DNA of 49,203 bases from an uncultured Fretibacterium sp. (GCA_937915755.1 CALGGR010000158.1:1-49203), one strand, 5' to 3'. Positions 23,733 to 32,824 are shown, numbered from the stretch's first letter. Notes: generated from the letters alone by a model not told the origin. Translations and numbers: made by a program.

Positions 23733-23932
23733 GAAAATTCCTCCTTGTAAAAATTGTGTGAGGCTTTATGTTTAGCACATTTACGAGAAAATTTTTAGGG
23801 GAAAATTATGGAAATTTTTGCGGAAAATTTGACAAACTGAAAAAAAGGCGTAAAATTCCGGCTCAAATCAATTCAATACATATTGCGAGTGTAGACAATA
23901 TCTTTTCGGACTACCTTTCAGAGAATACAATC

Positions 23933-23959
23933 GCCGGGAGAGATCGCAAATCCCCCGGC
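23933..23959 (-). terminator. Hairpin after yqeY
   Basis: GCCGGG/CCCGGC 6-bp stem with a 15-nt loop, 20 bp past the yqeY stop. No U-tract follows, so it may act as a transcript 3'-end stabiliser more than as an intrinsic terminator. The remaining gap to 23733 shows only AT-rich sequence. Confidence 0.45.
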
Positions 23960-23978
23960 TCAAAACCTCCCATTTCAA

Positions 23979-24428
23979 TCACTTGTTGAGAAAAGCAGTG
24001 ACCCTTTCCTTGACTCGTGAACCGTCTGCCTGACCTTTTGCCTTCGACATCACAGCCTTCATGAGCTTGCCCATGTCTTTTGGCGACGACGCGTTAATCT
24101 CCTTCGCTGCCTCAGAAATCATAGCGTCAATCTCATCATCACCGAGCTGTTTCGGCAAGTACGGCTCAAGTATCTTGACCTCAGAAAGCTCTGACTCCGC
24201 GCGGTCATTTGCTCCTCCGGCTTTATACTGTTCAGCAGCGTCCTTTCTCTGCTTTATGAGCTTGCGGATCACTGCGTAGACATCATCATCAGTTATCTCG
24301 ACGGATTTTCCTTTGTCGGCCTGTAACTTCTGGAGTTCAGCCTTGAGCATTCTGAGGGTGGAAAGTCTCGGTTCTTCGCGCGACTTCATGGCTTGGGTCA
24401 AATCGTGGGTAATATCCTGTAAAAGCAT
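23979..24428 (-). CDS. yqeY: GatB/YqeY domain protein
   Basis: A 149-residue YqeY protein. The family shares a domain with the tRNA-binding tail of GatB and is linked to tRNA amidation or tRNA binding without a proven reaction. Core text: IKQRKDAAEQYKAGGANDRAESEL, EPYLPKQLGDDEI, and the C-terminal DMGKLMKAVMSKAKGQADG. It directly follows rpsU, a very common bacterial pairing, but is separated from it by an intrinsic terminator, so its level may be below that of rpsU. An AAGGAGGAAA ribosome site is present. Confidence 0.93.
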   Translation of the reverse strand: MLLQDITHDLTQAMKSREEPRLSTLRMLKAELQKLQADKGKSVEITDDDVYAVIRKLIKQRKDAAEQYKAGGANDRAESELSEVKILEPYLPKQLGDDEIDAMISEAAKEINASSPKDMGKLMKAVMSKAKGQADGSRVKERVTAFLNK

Positions 24429-24448
24429 CGTTAATTTCCTCCTTACAC

Positions 24449-24477
24449 AAAAAACGGGAGCATATTTCAGCCCCCGT
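24449..24477 (-). terminator. rpsU terminator
   Basis: Minus-strand ACGGG...CCCGT stem followed by TTTTTT, between rpsU and yqeY. It probably works as a partial terminator within the operon. Confidence 0.75.
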
Positions 24478-24491
24478 AAACGTTCAAACTG

Positions 24492-24689
24492 TTAGCCTGG
24501 ATTCCTGCGGCGCATTGATTTCCTTTTACGGGCTGCTTCGGCGCGCTTTATTTTCTTAGCGTCACTGGGCTTCTCGTAATGTTCGCGCTTTCTGGCTTCT
24601 CTAAGCGTCCCTACTCTGGCAACCTCACGTCTGAATCTCTTGAGGGTGTCCTCGATCTGCTCGCCTTCTTTGCGTACTACAGTAGTCAT
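24492..24689 (-). CDS. rpsU: 30S ribosomal protein S21
   Basis: A 65-residue, very basic protein that binds the 30S platform near the anti-Shine-Dalgarno region. It has the family text ETLKRFRRE-type VRKEGEQIEDTLKRFRREV near the N-terminus, and ends in an Arg/Lys-rich helix KRKSMRRRNPG. Length is typical. A GAGGGAATG-type ribosome site precedes the ATG. It lies between hinT-like and yqeY on the same strand. Confidence 0.96.
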   Translation of the reverse strand: MTTVVRKEGEQIEDTLKRFRREVARVGTLREARKREHYEKPSDAKKIKRAEAARKRKSMRRRNPG

Positions 24690-24734
24690 GTTACATTCCC
24701 TCCCTTCGGGGTATCTTACAGCATGGGAACTCGG

Positions 24735-25073
24735 TTAGCCCGGAGGCCAGCCGAGATTGCGTCCTGCCAGCAGGTGAAGGTGAAGGTGAGGTACTGACTG
24801 CCCGCCCTGTTCTCCCGTATTGATCACCATGCGATAGCCGTCTGCCTCAAGACCTAATTCGCGTGCAATTTTCACGGCACTGCCCATTAAGCTGCTCCAC
24901 ACTGAGGAGTCATCAACAGCTGCGGAGGAGGCAATATGCTTCTTTGGAATTACGAGTATGTGAACTGGAGCCTGCGGGTTAACATCGCGGAAGGCTGCCA
25001 CGTTTTCATCCTCATATACGAAGTCCGACGGAATTTCTCCGTTAGCAATCTTGCAGAAAATACAATCACTCAT
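24735..25073 (-). CDS. HIT-family nucleotide hydrolase (HinT-like)
   Basis: A 112-residue histidine-triad protein that would hydrolyse adenosine phosphoramidates or related AMP-lysine compounds. The N-terminal zinc-type CIFCKIANGEIPS, the central VLVIPKKHI-like ILVIPKKHI, and the active-site triad HLHLHLL at about 95-101 are all present. A GAGGAGG ribosome site precedes the ATG. It lies upstream of rpsU and yqeY on one strand, a widespread synteny, with a likely promoter at 25108-25134. Confidence 0.95.
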   Translation of the reverse strand: MSDCIFCKIANGEIPSDFVYEDENVAAFRDVNPQAPVHILVIPKKHIASSAAVDDSSVWSSLMGSAVKIARELGLEADGYRMVINTGEQGGQSVPHLHLHLLAGRNLGWPPG

Positions 25074-25107
25074 GATTTTTTCGCCTCCTCTGAAATGACG
25101 TGCTAAT

Positions 25108-25134
25108 TTTATACCAGATTGGGCGAGTTCACAA
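25108..25134 (-). promoter_or_regulatory. Promoter of the HIT-rpsU-yqeY operon
   Basis: Minus-strand TTGTGA (25129-25134), 15-bp spacer, TATAAA (25108-25113) preceded by TGG, i.e. an extended -10. The start would be near 25101, about 28 bp before the ATG. Confidence 0.5.
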
Positions 25135-25190
25135 ATTGAAATATACTTAACTTTTCACGAGTGTAATTTTCAGCAAGAAAAACTCGCGTT

Positions 25191-26681
25191 CTACTTCCCC
25201 AGTATGTCAGCTAAATCCTTCTCAGGCGTTGTGATTGGCTTGATTCCGAAATTCTCAACGAGGTAATTCAGGACATTCGGCGAAACGAAAGCAGGAAGCG
25301 TGGGCCCGAGACGTATATTCTTGATTCCCAGAGAGAGCAGCGTCAGAAGTATGCAAACGGCCTTCTGTTCGTACCACGAAAGCACAAGACTCAGCGGCAA
25401 GTCATTGACACCGCACTTGAAAGCATCAGCCAGAGCTAGTGCCACCTGAATCGCCGAGTAAGCATCGTTGCACTGACCCATGTCGAGAAGTCTCGGGATT
25501 CCCCCAATCGTCCCCAAATCCAAATCGTTGAAGCGGAACTTTCCGCAGGCAAGCGTCAGAATCACCGTATCATTCGGAGCGTTCTTGACGAAATCGCGGT
25601 AGTAACTCCTTCCTGACCTTGCACCGTCGCAGCCTCCAACGAGGAAGAAATGACGTATTGCTCCAGACTTCACGGCCTCGATGACTTTGCCAGCAACCCC
25701 AAGCACCGCGCCATGCCCGAAGCCTGTCATTAAACTCCCGCCCGGAACATCATGATCATAGCCTCCGAGTTCGAGTGCCTTTGCGATCACGGGTGAGAAG
25801 TCGCGCCCCTCAACGTGAGCAACTCCGTCAAACTCAACGAGTCCGGCCGTAAATACGTGGTCGATGTAGCTTGACTTCGGGGGCATAAGGCAGTTCGTCG
25901 TGAAGACCAACGCGCCAGGTACTGCGTCAAATTCCTTCTGCTGGTTCTGCCAAGCTGTCCCAAAATTCCCCTTGAGGTGCGAGAATTTCCTGAGTTCCGG
26001 GTATCCGTGAGCAGGGAGCATTTCACCGTGAGTGTAGACGTTGATGCCCTTGCCCTCAGTCTGCTTCAATAATTCCTCCAAGTCCTTGAGGTCATGGCCG
26101 GTTATGACGATAAACGGGCCTTTATCGATTCCTGTGCTTACGGTTGCGGGTGATGGAGTTCCGTAAGTCTCAGTGTTGGCCTTGTCGAGCAGAGCCATGC
26201 ACTTCAGGTTGACCTGCCCGGTTTCCATGACTAGCGGCAATAATTCATTCATCCCATAATCATCATGGCCTAAAGCTGCCATAGCCTTGACGATGAATTT
26301 GTTGACCTCATCATCATGATAGCCCAAAGCCCTGGCATGGTAAGCGTAAGCCGACATTCCCCGAAGCCCGAAGAGTATCAGAGATTTCAAGGAACGTATA
26401 TCCTCGTCAACATTCCAGATTTTTGCCATGTCGTAAGGTGATGAGGCTGTTCGTTTCGTGATTGCGTTAACTTTTTCCGCGCTGAAGTTCACGTTTGTTA
26501 CTGTCGTGAATAATCCGTCGATGAATAGATCATAGTCATTGCTCCCTGACATTGCCAGCGAGATTAAAGCTCCTGTGAGTTCGTCCTGAGCCTTAGCGGT
26601 TGCGCCTGATTTTCCGCAGACACCCGCAGAACCCGCGCAGCCCTTGCAATTTGCTGTCTGTTCACACTGGAAGCAGAACAT
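25191..26681 (-). CDS. hcp: Hydroxylamine reductase / hybrid-cluster protein
   Basis: Carries an N-terminal Fe-S cluster and a hybrid Fe-S-O cluster; reduces hydroxylamine in vitro and is tied to NO and S-nitrosylation stress in anaerobes. It is 496 residues, the short class with a small helical first domain. Cysteines C3, C6, C15 and C22 (CFQCEQTANCKGCAGSAGVCG pattern; C12 is extra) bind the proximal cluster. Hybrid-cluster ligands lie in the GHDLKDLEELL, TTNCLMPP, GGCDGAR and LACGKFR motifs. A GAGGGGGAA ribosome site precedes the ATG. Single gene. An imperfect GTTG-N6-CAAC inverted repeat about 70 bp upstream is noted but not called as an operator. Confidence 0.96.
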   Translation of the reverse strand: MFCFQCEQTANCKGCAGSAGVCGKSGATAKAQDELTGALISLAMSGSNDYDLFIDGLFTTVTNVNFSAEKVNAITKRTASSPYDMAKIWNVDEDIRSLKSLILFGLRGMSAYAYHARALGYHDDEVNKFIVKAMAALGHDDYGMNELLPLVMETGQVNLKCMALLDKANTETYGTPSPATVSTGIDKGPFIVITGHDLKDLEELLKQTEGKGINVYTHGEMLPAHGYPELRKFSHLKGNFGTAWQNQQKEFDAVPGALVFTTNCLMPPKSSYIDHVFTAGLVEFDGVAHVEGRDFSPVIAKALELGGYDHDVPGGSLMTGFGHGAVLGVAGKVIEAVKSGAIRHFFLVGGCDGARSGRSYYRDFVKNAPNDTVILTLACGKFRFNDLDLGTIGGIPRLLDMGQCNDAYSAIQVALALADAFKCGVNDLPLSLVLSWYEQKAVCILLTLLSLGIKNIRLGPTLPAFVSPNVLNYLVENFGIKPITTPEKDLADILGK

Positions 26682-26777
26682 GATATTTTCCCCCTCAATA
26701 AAATTTTTGCATTAAATATATAATAGCTCGCGTAGAAATTCAGTTGCATTTACAACAATGTCAAAATACCCCGCCTA

Positions 26778-26811
26778 CAAAAATATCTCCCAGACAATCC
26801 AGGAGATATTT
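26778..26811 (-). terminator. Terminator of the sugar-acid operon
   Basis: Minus-strand AATATCTCC/GGAGATATT nine-pair stem, 10-nt loop with one extra G, then TTTTTG, 30-odd bp after the stop of the 26844 kinase gene. It closes the long transcript that begins at gntP. Confidence 0.88.
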
Positions 26812-26843
26812 CAGTGTTTAGGTTGTGAATTTCTTTGCAGTGA

Positions 26844-27941
26844 TTAACGTTTTACTCTTGCTCCAGCTCCGCCCATAATAGCCTCAACTTCCTTGACACT
26901 CGCCATCGACGTATCTCCGGGAGTCGTCATAGCCAGCGCACCATGAGCCGCGCCGTAATTCACAGCCTTCTCAGGGTCGCCTGTCGTCATCAGTCCGTAT
27001 ACGAGTCCAGACGCAAACGAATCGCCGCCGCCGACTCTGTCCATAATTTCAAGACCGTCGTAAGCTCTGGACATGTAGATTTCGCCGTCAGCCCAGCAAA
27101 TAGCCTTCCAGTCATTCACCGTTGCAGTTCTCACCGTGCGTAATGTTGTAGCTACTGCCTTGAAATTCGGGTAAGTCTTCGCGGCCTCGCCGACCATTTT
27201 CTTGTAGCCTTCGAGGTTGAGTTCCTTGAGATTCTCATCGTTGCCCTCAATCTGGAAGCCCAAGCACGCAGTAAAGTCTTCTTCGTTGCCAATCATGACA
27301 TCGACATATTGAGCGACTTCCTTGTTGACTTCCTGAGCTTTTGCCTGACCTCCGATTGCGCTCCACATTGACGGGCGGTAATTCAGGTCGTATGAGACAA
27401 GAGTCCCGTACTTTTTCGCGGTCTTGCAGGCGGCAATGACTGTTTCACAAGCCTGCTCAGAAAGTGCCGCATAAATACCGCCAGTGTGAAGCCATCTTAC
27501 TCCGAGCTTCCCGAAAATATAATCGAAGTCGAAATCTTCCGGGGTTGCCTGAGAAATAGCTGTGTTTGCCCTGTCCGAGCAACCTACTGCTCCGCGAATC
27601 CCGAAGCCTCTTTCAGTGAAGTTGATACCGTTTCGGCAGATGCGTCCGATTCCGTCAGTCTTCTTCCAGTAAATGAGGCTTGTATCGACTCCGCCCTGCT
27701 CAATAAAATCCTTCATGAGTTTCCCGACTTCGTTATCCGCAAAGGCTGTAATAACTGCTGTGTCCATTCCGAAGCACTTATGAAGCCCGCGAATTACGTT
27801 GTACTCTCCTCCGCCTTCCCATGCTCTGAAAGAACGAGCCGTTCTGATTCTGCCTTCACCCGGATCAAGTCTCAGCATAACTTCGCCGAGACTCACCGCG
27901 TCAAACCTGCACTCACTTTTCGGTCTTAAATTTAATTGCAT
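26844..27941 (-). CDS. kdgK: PfkB-family sugar kinase, probable 2-dehydro-3-deoxygluconokinase (copy 1)
   Basis: A 365-residue ribokinase-fold kinase expected to phosphorylate 2-keto-3-deoxygluconate at O6, giving KDPG. The N-terminus SLGEVMLRLDPGEG and the anion-hole/catalytic motif DRVGGGDSFASGL near 303-315 carry the base Asp. The substrate is inferred from the operon (aldonate permease, dehydratase, KDPG aldolase). It is the last gene, 15 bp after a second PfkB gene, with AAGGAGGAAA as ribosome site, and is followed by a strong terminator. It is more divergent than copy 2 (WEGGGEYNV replaces SYGGSEANIA), so a different sugar acid is possible. Confidence 0.85.
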   Translation of the reverse strand: MQLNLRPKSECRFDAVSLGEVMLRLDPGEGRIRTARSFRAWEGGGEYNVIRGLHKCFGMDTAVITAFADNEVGKLMKDFIEQGGVDTSLIYWKKTDGIGRICRNGINFTERGFGIRGAVGCSDRANTAISQATPEDFDFDYIFGKLGVRWLHTGGIYAALSEQACETVIAACKTAKKYGTLVSYDLNYRPSMWSAIGGQAKAQEVNKEVAQYVDVMIGNEEDFTACLGFQIEGNDENLKELNLEGYKKMVGEAAKTYPNFKAVATTLRTVRTATVNDWKAICWADGEIYMSRAYDGLEIMDRVGGGDSFASGLVYGLMTTGDPEKAVNYGAAHGALAMTTPGDTSMASVKEVEAIMGGAGARVKR

Positions 27942-27956
27942 GGATTTTCCTCCTTC

Positions 27957-29012
27957 TTACCTCTTTATGTCATAGCTCATATTCATGAGGCTCTGAATAC
28001 TCTCAACATCATCTGTAATGTTTCCATCGCCGTGAATTGTGTGCTTAATTACACTACTTGCTACAGCGAAGTTAGCCATGTCCATAGGCTTGTAATTCTG
28101 AATCATGGCGTATATCAGCCCCGAAGCAAAAGCATCACCGCCGCCAACTCGGTCAAGAATGTTGAACGTGAAAGTTCTGCTCTCGAACGTATGACCCTGA
28201 TACCACACATAAGCCATGAGACTGTTTTCACTTCCTGAGTGTGCATATCTCACGTGGCGGGCAATGCACTTCAGATTAGGGTATCTTTCGACGAACTTGC
28301 AGAAAATATCGTCCTGCTGTTCATAGTCCGGCTGTAATGGTATACCGTCTTTCCAGTCGCCTAATTCATGATTGCTTTCGTCTTTCCAGAGATGATAAGG
28401 TTCAATCCCCAGAAGCACGTCAACATACGGCAGACATTGAGTGCAGAAGTCTCTAGCTTCGTTCCAGCTCCATAATGTACTGCGGAAATTCCCGTCGAAG
28501 CTCACAGTCAGATTTTTATCTTTTGCTTTCTGCAGGCAAGCCAGAATGAAATCAGCACAGCTCTTTGATAAAGCCGGAGTAATGCCGCTGAGATGAAGCC
28601 AGTCAAAGCCGTCTAGTAGTTCGTCGAGATTGACCCTGCTGAAGTCGTACTCAGTGATTGCACTGTGTTTGCGGTCATAAGTTACCTTGCTCGGGCGAAT
28701 CCCGTAACCAGTCTCAAGGTAATATGTTCCGAGCCTGTGTGTTGGGGTCTCCTCTGTCGTGCTGAGGATTACGGGGGAACAGTGAACATCATTGCTTCTG
28801 AGCATACGTATCGCGCTTTTGCCGAGTGAGTTATTTGGGACGACGCTGAAGAATGTGCTGTCTATTCCGAGATTAGCGAGTGCAAGAGCGATATTAGCCT
28901 CACTTCCGCCGTAGCTAACCTCGAAATTTGTAGCGGCTCTTATTTTCTCGTAATTGGGGGGAGTAAGCCGAAGCATTATCTCCCCAAAAGTTATGAAGCG
29001 AAAGGGTTTCAT
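27957..29012 (-). CDS. PfkB-family sugar kinase, probable 2-dehydro-3-deoxygluconokinase (copy 2)
   Basis: A 351-residue kinase starting MKPFRFITFGEIMLRLTPP. The ATG at 29012 overlaps the eda stop by one base (TAATG) and has AGAGGA just upstream; an upstream in-frame Met inside eda is not used. Motifs: SYGGSEANIALALANLG near the N-terminus and DRVGGGDAFASGL with the catalytic Asp near 288. Only about a third identical by eye to the kinase encoded 15 bp downstream, so the pair is an old paralogy. Two kinases in one pathway may handle epimers such as KDG and 2-keto-3-deoxygalactonate (inference). Confidence 0.85.
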   Translation of the reverse strand: MKPFRFITFGEIMLRLTPPNYEKIRAATNFEVSYGGSEANIALALANLGIDSTFFSVVPNNSLGKSAIRMLRSNDVHCSPVILSTTEETPTHRLGTYYLETGYGIRPSKVTYDRKHSAITEYDFSRVNLDELLDGFDWLHLSGITPALSKSCADFILACLQKAKDKNLTVSFDGNFRSTLWSWNEARDFCTQCLPYVDVLLGIEPYHLWKDESNHELGDWKDGIPLQPDYEQQDDIFCKFVERYPNLKCIARHVRYAHSGSENSLMAYVWYQGHTFESRTFTFNILDRVGGGDAFASGLIYAMIQNYKPMDMANFAVASSVIKHTIHGDGNITDDVESIQSLMNMSYDIKR

Positions 29013-29653
29013 TATCCTCTTACTTCCTTGATTATCTTCACGGATTCCTTGCAGAGCCTTGTTATTTCGTCCCACTTCTGGCCGTCAATAAGCTCCGCTG
29101 TTACCATGTACGAACCTCCGCAAGCCGCTATGACTTTCGCAGAGATGTACTCCTTCAAGTTCTTGAGGGAAATACCGCCAGTAGGCATAACCTTGAACTG
29201 CGGGAATGGTGCGCTCATGGCCTTAATCTTTGCGAGACCGCCTGACTGTTCGGCAGGGAAAAACTTGATGAGCTTAAGCCCGAACTTCAAAGCCGCGTGG
29301 TAGTCCGTAGGAGTCGTACAGCCCGGATATACCGGGACATTCTTGCTCTTTGCATATGCAACGAGTTCCGCGTCAAAGCCGGGAGTAACGATGAACTTAG
29401 CTCCGGCGTTAATGGCCGAATCAATCTGCTCGGTTCTCGTTACAGTTCCTGCCCCTATCACCATGTCAGGACATGCCTCACTCATGATGCGAATGGCTCT
29501 GTCTGCGCCTTCTGCCCTGAAGGTAATTTCTGCAACAGGGACTCCGCCAGCACATAAAGCGCGTCCGAGATTAGCAGAGTCACGCTCAGGGTTGTTAAGC
29601 TTAATCACCGGCACGATCCCGATGCTTGAGATTTTTGCGTCTATTGCGTTCAT
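29012..29653 (-). CDS. eda: KDPG / 4-hydroxy-2-oxoglutarate aldolase
   Basis: Class I aldolase that cleaves 2-keto-3-deoxy-6-phosphogluconate into pyruvate and glyceraldehyde-3-phosphate. 213 residues, normal. The Schiff-base lysine is in LKLIKFFPAEQ, the proton-shuttling glutamate in VAEITFRAE, and the phosphate-binding loop in MPTGGISLKNL. It begins 6 bp after the dehydratase gene and its stop overlaps the next kinase ATG, so translation is coupled. Confidence 0.95.
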   Translation of the reverse strand: MNAIDAKISSIGIVPVIKLNNPERDSANLGRALCAGGVPVAEITFRAEGADRAIRIMSEACPDMVIGAGTVTRTEQIDSAINAGAKFIVTPGFDAELVAYAKSKNVPVYPGCTTPTDYHAALKFGLKLIKFFPAEQSGGLAKIKAMSAPFPQFKVMPTGGISLKNLKEYISAKVIAACGGSYMVTAELIDGQKWDEITRLCKESVKIIKEVRG

Positions 29654-29659
29654 GATTTC

Positions 29660-31411
29660 CTACTCTCCCTCATATTTGAGATAAGCACCCTCCATAGGGC
29701 TGGCGGCAAGTTCGCTGAACAGTCTCAGCACTCCTTTGGCATACTTCTTTGCGTGAGGCTTCCATGACTTTTTGCGTTCGGCTAAAATCTTGTCGATTTC
29801 CTCAGGAGTTTTGCGTTCACCTTTTACACCGATGATATTGAGTTTGCGTTCAAAGACATCAAGCTCGATTATGTCTCCGTCCTCAACAAGAGCGATCGGC
29901 CCGCCTGCCTGAGCTTCAGGGCTGCAATGACCAATTACCGGCCCCGTTGAAGCACCTGAGAATCTTCCGTCGGTTATGAGAGCTATAGACCTTCCGAGCT
30001 CCTTGTCCGAACTTATGGCTTCTGACGTGTAGAACATTTCGGGCATACCGCTTCCCTTTGGCCCTTCGTAGCGAATAAAAACGGCATCGCCCTTCTGGAC
30101 TTTGTGGTGAAGGACGGCATCGAGGCATTCTTCCTCACTGTCGAAAGGTCTTGCGTTGAGGACAGCTTTGTACATTTCCTTCGGGCAGGCTGTGTGCTTG
30201 ATCACCGCACCTTCGGGAGCTAAGTTACCCTTCAGGACGGCTATGCTTCCATCTGTCCCTATTGCCTTGTCGTAAGGACGGATAATATCTTCCTTTGTGA
30301 TGCTGATTCCGTATTTCTTGTTTGCGTCATCGAGCCATTTCTGGCAGCGTTCGTAGAAGCCGTTTGCTTTGAGGTCTTCAAGATTTTCGCCGAGAGTTTT
30401 GCCTGTTACTGTCATAGCATCAAGATGAAGTACACCCTTGATTTCCTCCATTATTGCCGGTACTCCTCCGGCGTAATAGAAGAACTCAGCTGGCCATTTT
30501 CCGGCTGGGCGCAGATCAAGGAGGTAATGCGCTCCTCTGTGAAGCCTGTCGAACGTCTCACCTGTAATTGTGATCCCGTACTCATGCGCTATGGCCGGAA
30601 GGTGAAGAAGGCAGTTTGTGCTTCCTGAGATTGCTGCGTGAACCATTATCGCGTTCTCGAAGCTGTCCATCGTAACGATGTCGCTGGGTTTAACGCCTTC
30701 TCTTGCGAGTTCTACGATTCGTTTTCCGGCGTTATATGCGTAGTCGGTGAGATCAGGACTCGTTGCGGGGAGTAACGCGCTTCCGGGAAGTGAGAGACCC
30801 ATAGCTTCGGCCATGATCTGCATGGTTGACGCTGTACCGATGAAGCTGCAAGCACCGCATGAAGGGCAGGCGTTATACTTTGCCCATTTCAGTTTCTCCT
30901 CGCCAATTTCGCCGCGTTCAAACTTTGCGCTGTACATTCCGAGCTGTTCAAGAGTGAGAAGCTCAGGCCCTGCGCTCATTGTCCCACCAGTTACCATGAT
31001 TGATGGAATATTTACCCTTGCCATACCCATAAGGTTGCCCGGCATTCCTTTGTCACAACTGGCTATGAATACTCCGCCGTCAAAGGGAGTTGCGTTTGCG
31101 TGAATCTCTATCATGTTGGCAATCATTTCACGGCTTGCGAGGCTGAAATTTATACCGTCATGACCTTGACTTTCACCGTCGCAAATGTCCGTGCAGAAGT
31201 ACCTTGCGCCGAATCCTCCTGTGTCGTTCACGCCTTTTCTCACAGCCTTCACAAGCTCATAAAGGTGTGCGCTTCCGGGGTGGCTGTCTCCTGCTGTACT
31301 CTCTATGATGATCTGAACCTTGTCTAAATCTTCCGGCTTCCAACCGCTGCCTATTCTCAAAGGGTCAACTTCAGGCGCGATTTTCCGCATCTTCTGGCTT
31401 GCAAGTTCCAT
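29660..31411 (-). CDS. IlvD/Edd-family sugar-acid dehydratase
   Basis: A 583-residue Fe-S dehydratase of the IlvD/Edd family. Cluster cysteines are in CTDICDGE (C77), ASCDKG (C119) and CPSCGACSF (C185/C188). ITDGRFSGAS and GHCSPEAQAGGPI form the C-terminal domain. IlvD makes branched-chain keto acids, Edd acts on 6-phosphogluconate, and others dehydrate aldonates. With a GntP permease, KDG-type kinases and KDPG aldolase around it, aldonate (gluconate-, galactonate- or similar) dehydration to a 2-keto-3-deoxy acid fits best. Amino-acid synthesis is less likely because no ilv genes are nearby. GAGGAAAAAA is the ribosome site. Confidence 0.88.
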   Translation of the reverse strand: MELASQKMRKIAPEVDPLRIGSGWKPEDLDKVQIIIESTAGDSHPGSAHLYELVKAVRKGVNDTGGFGARYFCTDICDGESQGHDGINFSLASREMIANMIEIHANATPFDGGVFIASCDKGMPGNLMGMARVNIPSIMVTGGTMSAGPELLTLEQLGMYSAKFERGEIGEEKLKWAKYNACPSCGACSFIGTASTMQIMAEAMGLSLPGSALLPATSPDLTDYAYNAGKRIVELAREGVKPSDIVTMDSFENAIMVHAAISGSTNCLLHLPAIAHEYGITITGETFDRLHRGAHYLLDLRPAGKWPAEFFYYAGGVPAIMEEIKGVLHLDAMTVTGKTLGENLEDLKANGFYERCQKWLDDANKKYGISITKEDIIRPYDKAIGTDGSIAVLKGNLAPEGAVIKHTACPKEMYKAVLNARPFDSEEECLDAVLHHKVQKGDAVFIRYEGPKGSGMPEMFYTSEAISSDKELGRSIALITDGRFSGASTGPVIGHCSPEAQAGGPIALVEDGDIIELDVFERKLNIIGVKGERKTPEEIDKILAERKKSWKPHAKKYAKGVLRLFSELAASPMEGAYLKYEGE

Positions 31412-31434
31412 AAATTTTTTCCTCCTTGTTATGC

Positions 31435-31463
31435 AAAAAGCCCCTCTGCGCTAACAAAGGGGC
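31435..31463 (-). terminator. Terminator between gntP and the dehydratase
   Basis: Minus-strand GCCCCT...AGGGGC stem with a 12-nt loop and TTTTT, 8 bp after the gntP stop. It probably gives more permease than enzyme transcript or separates the units; no strong new promoter is visible in the 23 bp after it. Confidence 0.75.
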
Positions 31464-31471
31464 AGAAATTT

Positions 31472-32824
31472 CTATAGGCACAGAGAGATGATTAAGGCTA
31501 CAATGAAACCGCCCAATCCGACGAGTGTTTCCATTATAGTCCACGTCTTCAGCGTCGTAGTCTCATCAAGACCGACAAGCGATTTCACGAGCCAGAACCC
31601 CGAGTCGTTGAAGTGCGAGCAAACAGTTGACCCTCCCGCGACCGCAGCGACAACACAAGCCTTGTACACCGGCGTAAGGGACTGAACTGCCGGCATAGCT
31701 GCAACGATTCCTGCGGCCATAGTCATGGCAACCGTAGCACTTCCCACGCAGATACGAACAAGCGCGGCAACGATGAACGCCACGACGACTATCGGCATGT
31801 TGATTGATGACACCGCGTTGCCGATGAGGTCTCCAATTCCTGAATACTGAAGGACGAAACGAAGAACACCGCCGCACGCTGTAACAAGAAGGATCAATCC
31901 CGTAGGCTCAAGCGACTTGTCCAGGATTTTGCTCAACTCAGCCATCGAGTAGCCATGCTTAACGCCCAGCATGTACATTGCGAATATCGTGGATATTAAC
32001 AGCGCGACGAAAGGCTCACCCAAGAAATTGAACACGGGCATCACGGAAGCCATTGAAGGAATTACGGCGAACACGGACTTCAGGATTATGAGAACGAGAG
32101 GTATCAGGATTATTCCTGCGATGGTGCTGAACGGGGGCAGCTTCGATTCGTCAAAGTCAGCCTGCTTCATCACGTGCTCAGGGACTGGGACAAAGTATTT
32201 CTTCCCGCAGTAAGCTCCCCATATTGGGCCTGCAACTATCATAGCGAGAGTTCCGCAGAATACGCCGATAAGAATGACCCAGCCCAAATCCACGCCTATC
32301 ATGTTGGCAACGAGGACGGGTCCCGGGGTTGGAGGTATGAAGGCATGACCTACAGCGAGTCCGGCGAGAAGAGGGATCGTGTAGAACAACGCGCTTCTGT
32401 TCGTCCGTTTCGCAAGCGAGAAGGCCAGCGGTATCAGAATTATAAGTCCTGCGTCGAAGAATACCGGGATTGAGACGACAAGCCCTGTGATTCCCAAAGC
32501 CCACGCAGCTTTTTCGTCGCCGAACTTTCTCACCATTGAGACCGCTAAAGTCTGCGCTCCTCCAGATGCTTCGAGGATTGCCCCGAACATTGAGCCAAGC
32601 CCGACAAGAAGAGCGATTCCCCTCAGCGTTGTCCCCATTCCGTCATTAACAGATCTGATGATTTCAGACAACGGCATTCCGGCAACAAGACCGATGGTAA
32701 TAGCCCCGACGAGAATCGAGATCATTGCGTGAACTTTGAACTTGATGATTAGCACCAGAAGGATGATCAGTCCTATTATGGCACCGAGAACAAGCCGCGT
32801 TGAATCTAGCGCTACTGCTTCCAT
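31472..32824 (-). CDS. GntP-family sugar-acid permease
   Basis: A 450-residue inner-membrane symporter with about 12-14 hydrophobic helices, of the gluconate permease (GntP) family. Recognisable text: DGMGTTLRGIALLVGLGSMFG in outline, FFDAGLIILIPLAFSLAK, AFIPPTPGPVLVANMIGVDLG, and the C-terminal HFNDSGFWLVK. It would import gluconate or a related aldonate with protons. It has a consensus promoter and operator-like repeat upstream and AAGGAGG as ribosome site. First gene of the catabolic transcript, directly downstream of the gntR gene. Confidence 0.93.
   Translation of the reverse strand: MEAVALDSTRLVLGAIIGLIILLVLIIKFKVHAMISILVGAITIGLVAGMPLSEIIRSVNDGMGTTLRGIALLVGLGSMFGAILEASGGAQTLAVSMVRKFGDEKAAWALGITGLVVSIPVFFDAGLIILIPLAFSLAKRTNRSALFYTIPLLAGLAVGHAFIPPTPGPVLVANMIGVDLGWVILIGVFCGTLAMIVAGPIWGAYCGKKYFVPVPEHVMKQADFDESKLPPFSTIAGIILIPLVLIILKSVFAVIPSMASVMPVFNFLGEPFVALLISTIFAMYMLGVKHGYSMAELSKILDKSLEPTGLILLVTACGGVLRFVLQYSGIGDLIGNAVSSINMPIVVVAFIVAALVRICVGSATVAMTMAAGIVAAMPAVQSLTPVYKACVVAAVAGGSTVCSHFNDSGFWLVKSLVGLDETTTLKTWTIMETLVGLGGFIVALIISLCL

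Noticed and set aside
23768..23989. 73-codon plus-strand open frame in the gap after the aldo/keto reductase
   Set aside because: No ribosome site, AT-rich composition with an atypical residue mix, and it runs through the yqeY hairpin.
26735..26760. FNR/HcpR-type operator upstream of hcp
   Set aside because: Only a 4-bp-arm GTTG-N6-CAAC repeat; too short to separate from chance, with no second copy elsewhere in the window.
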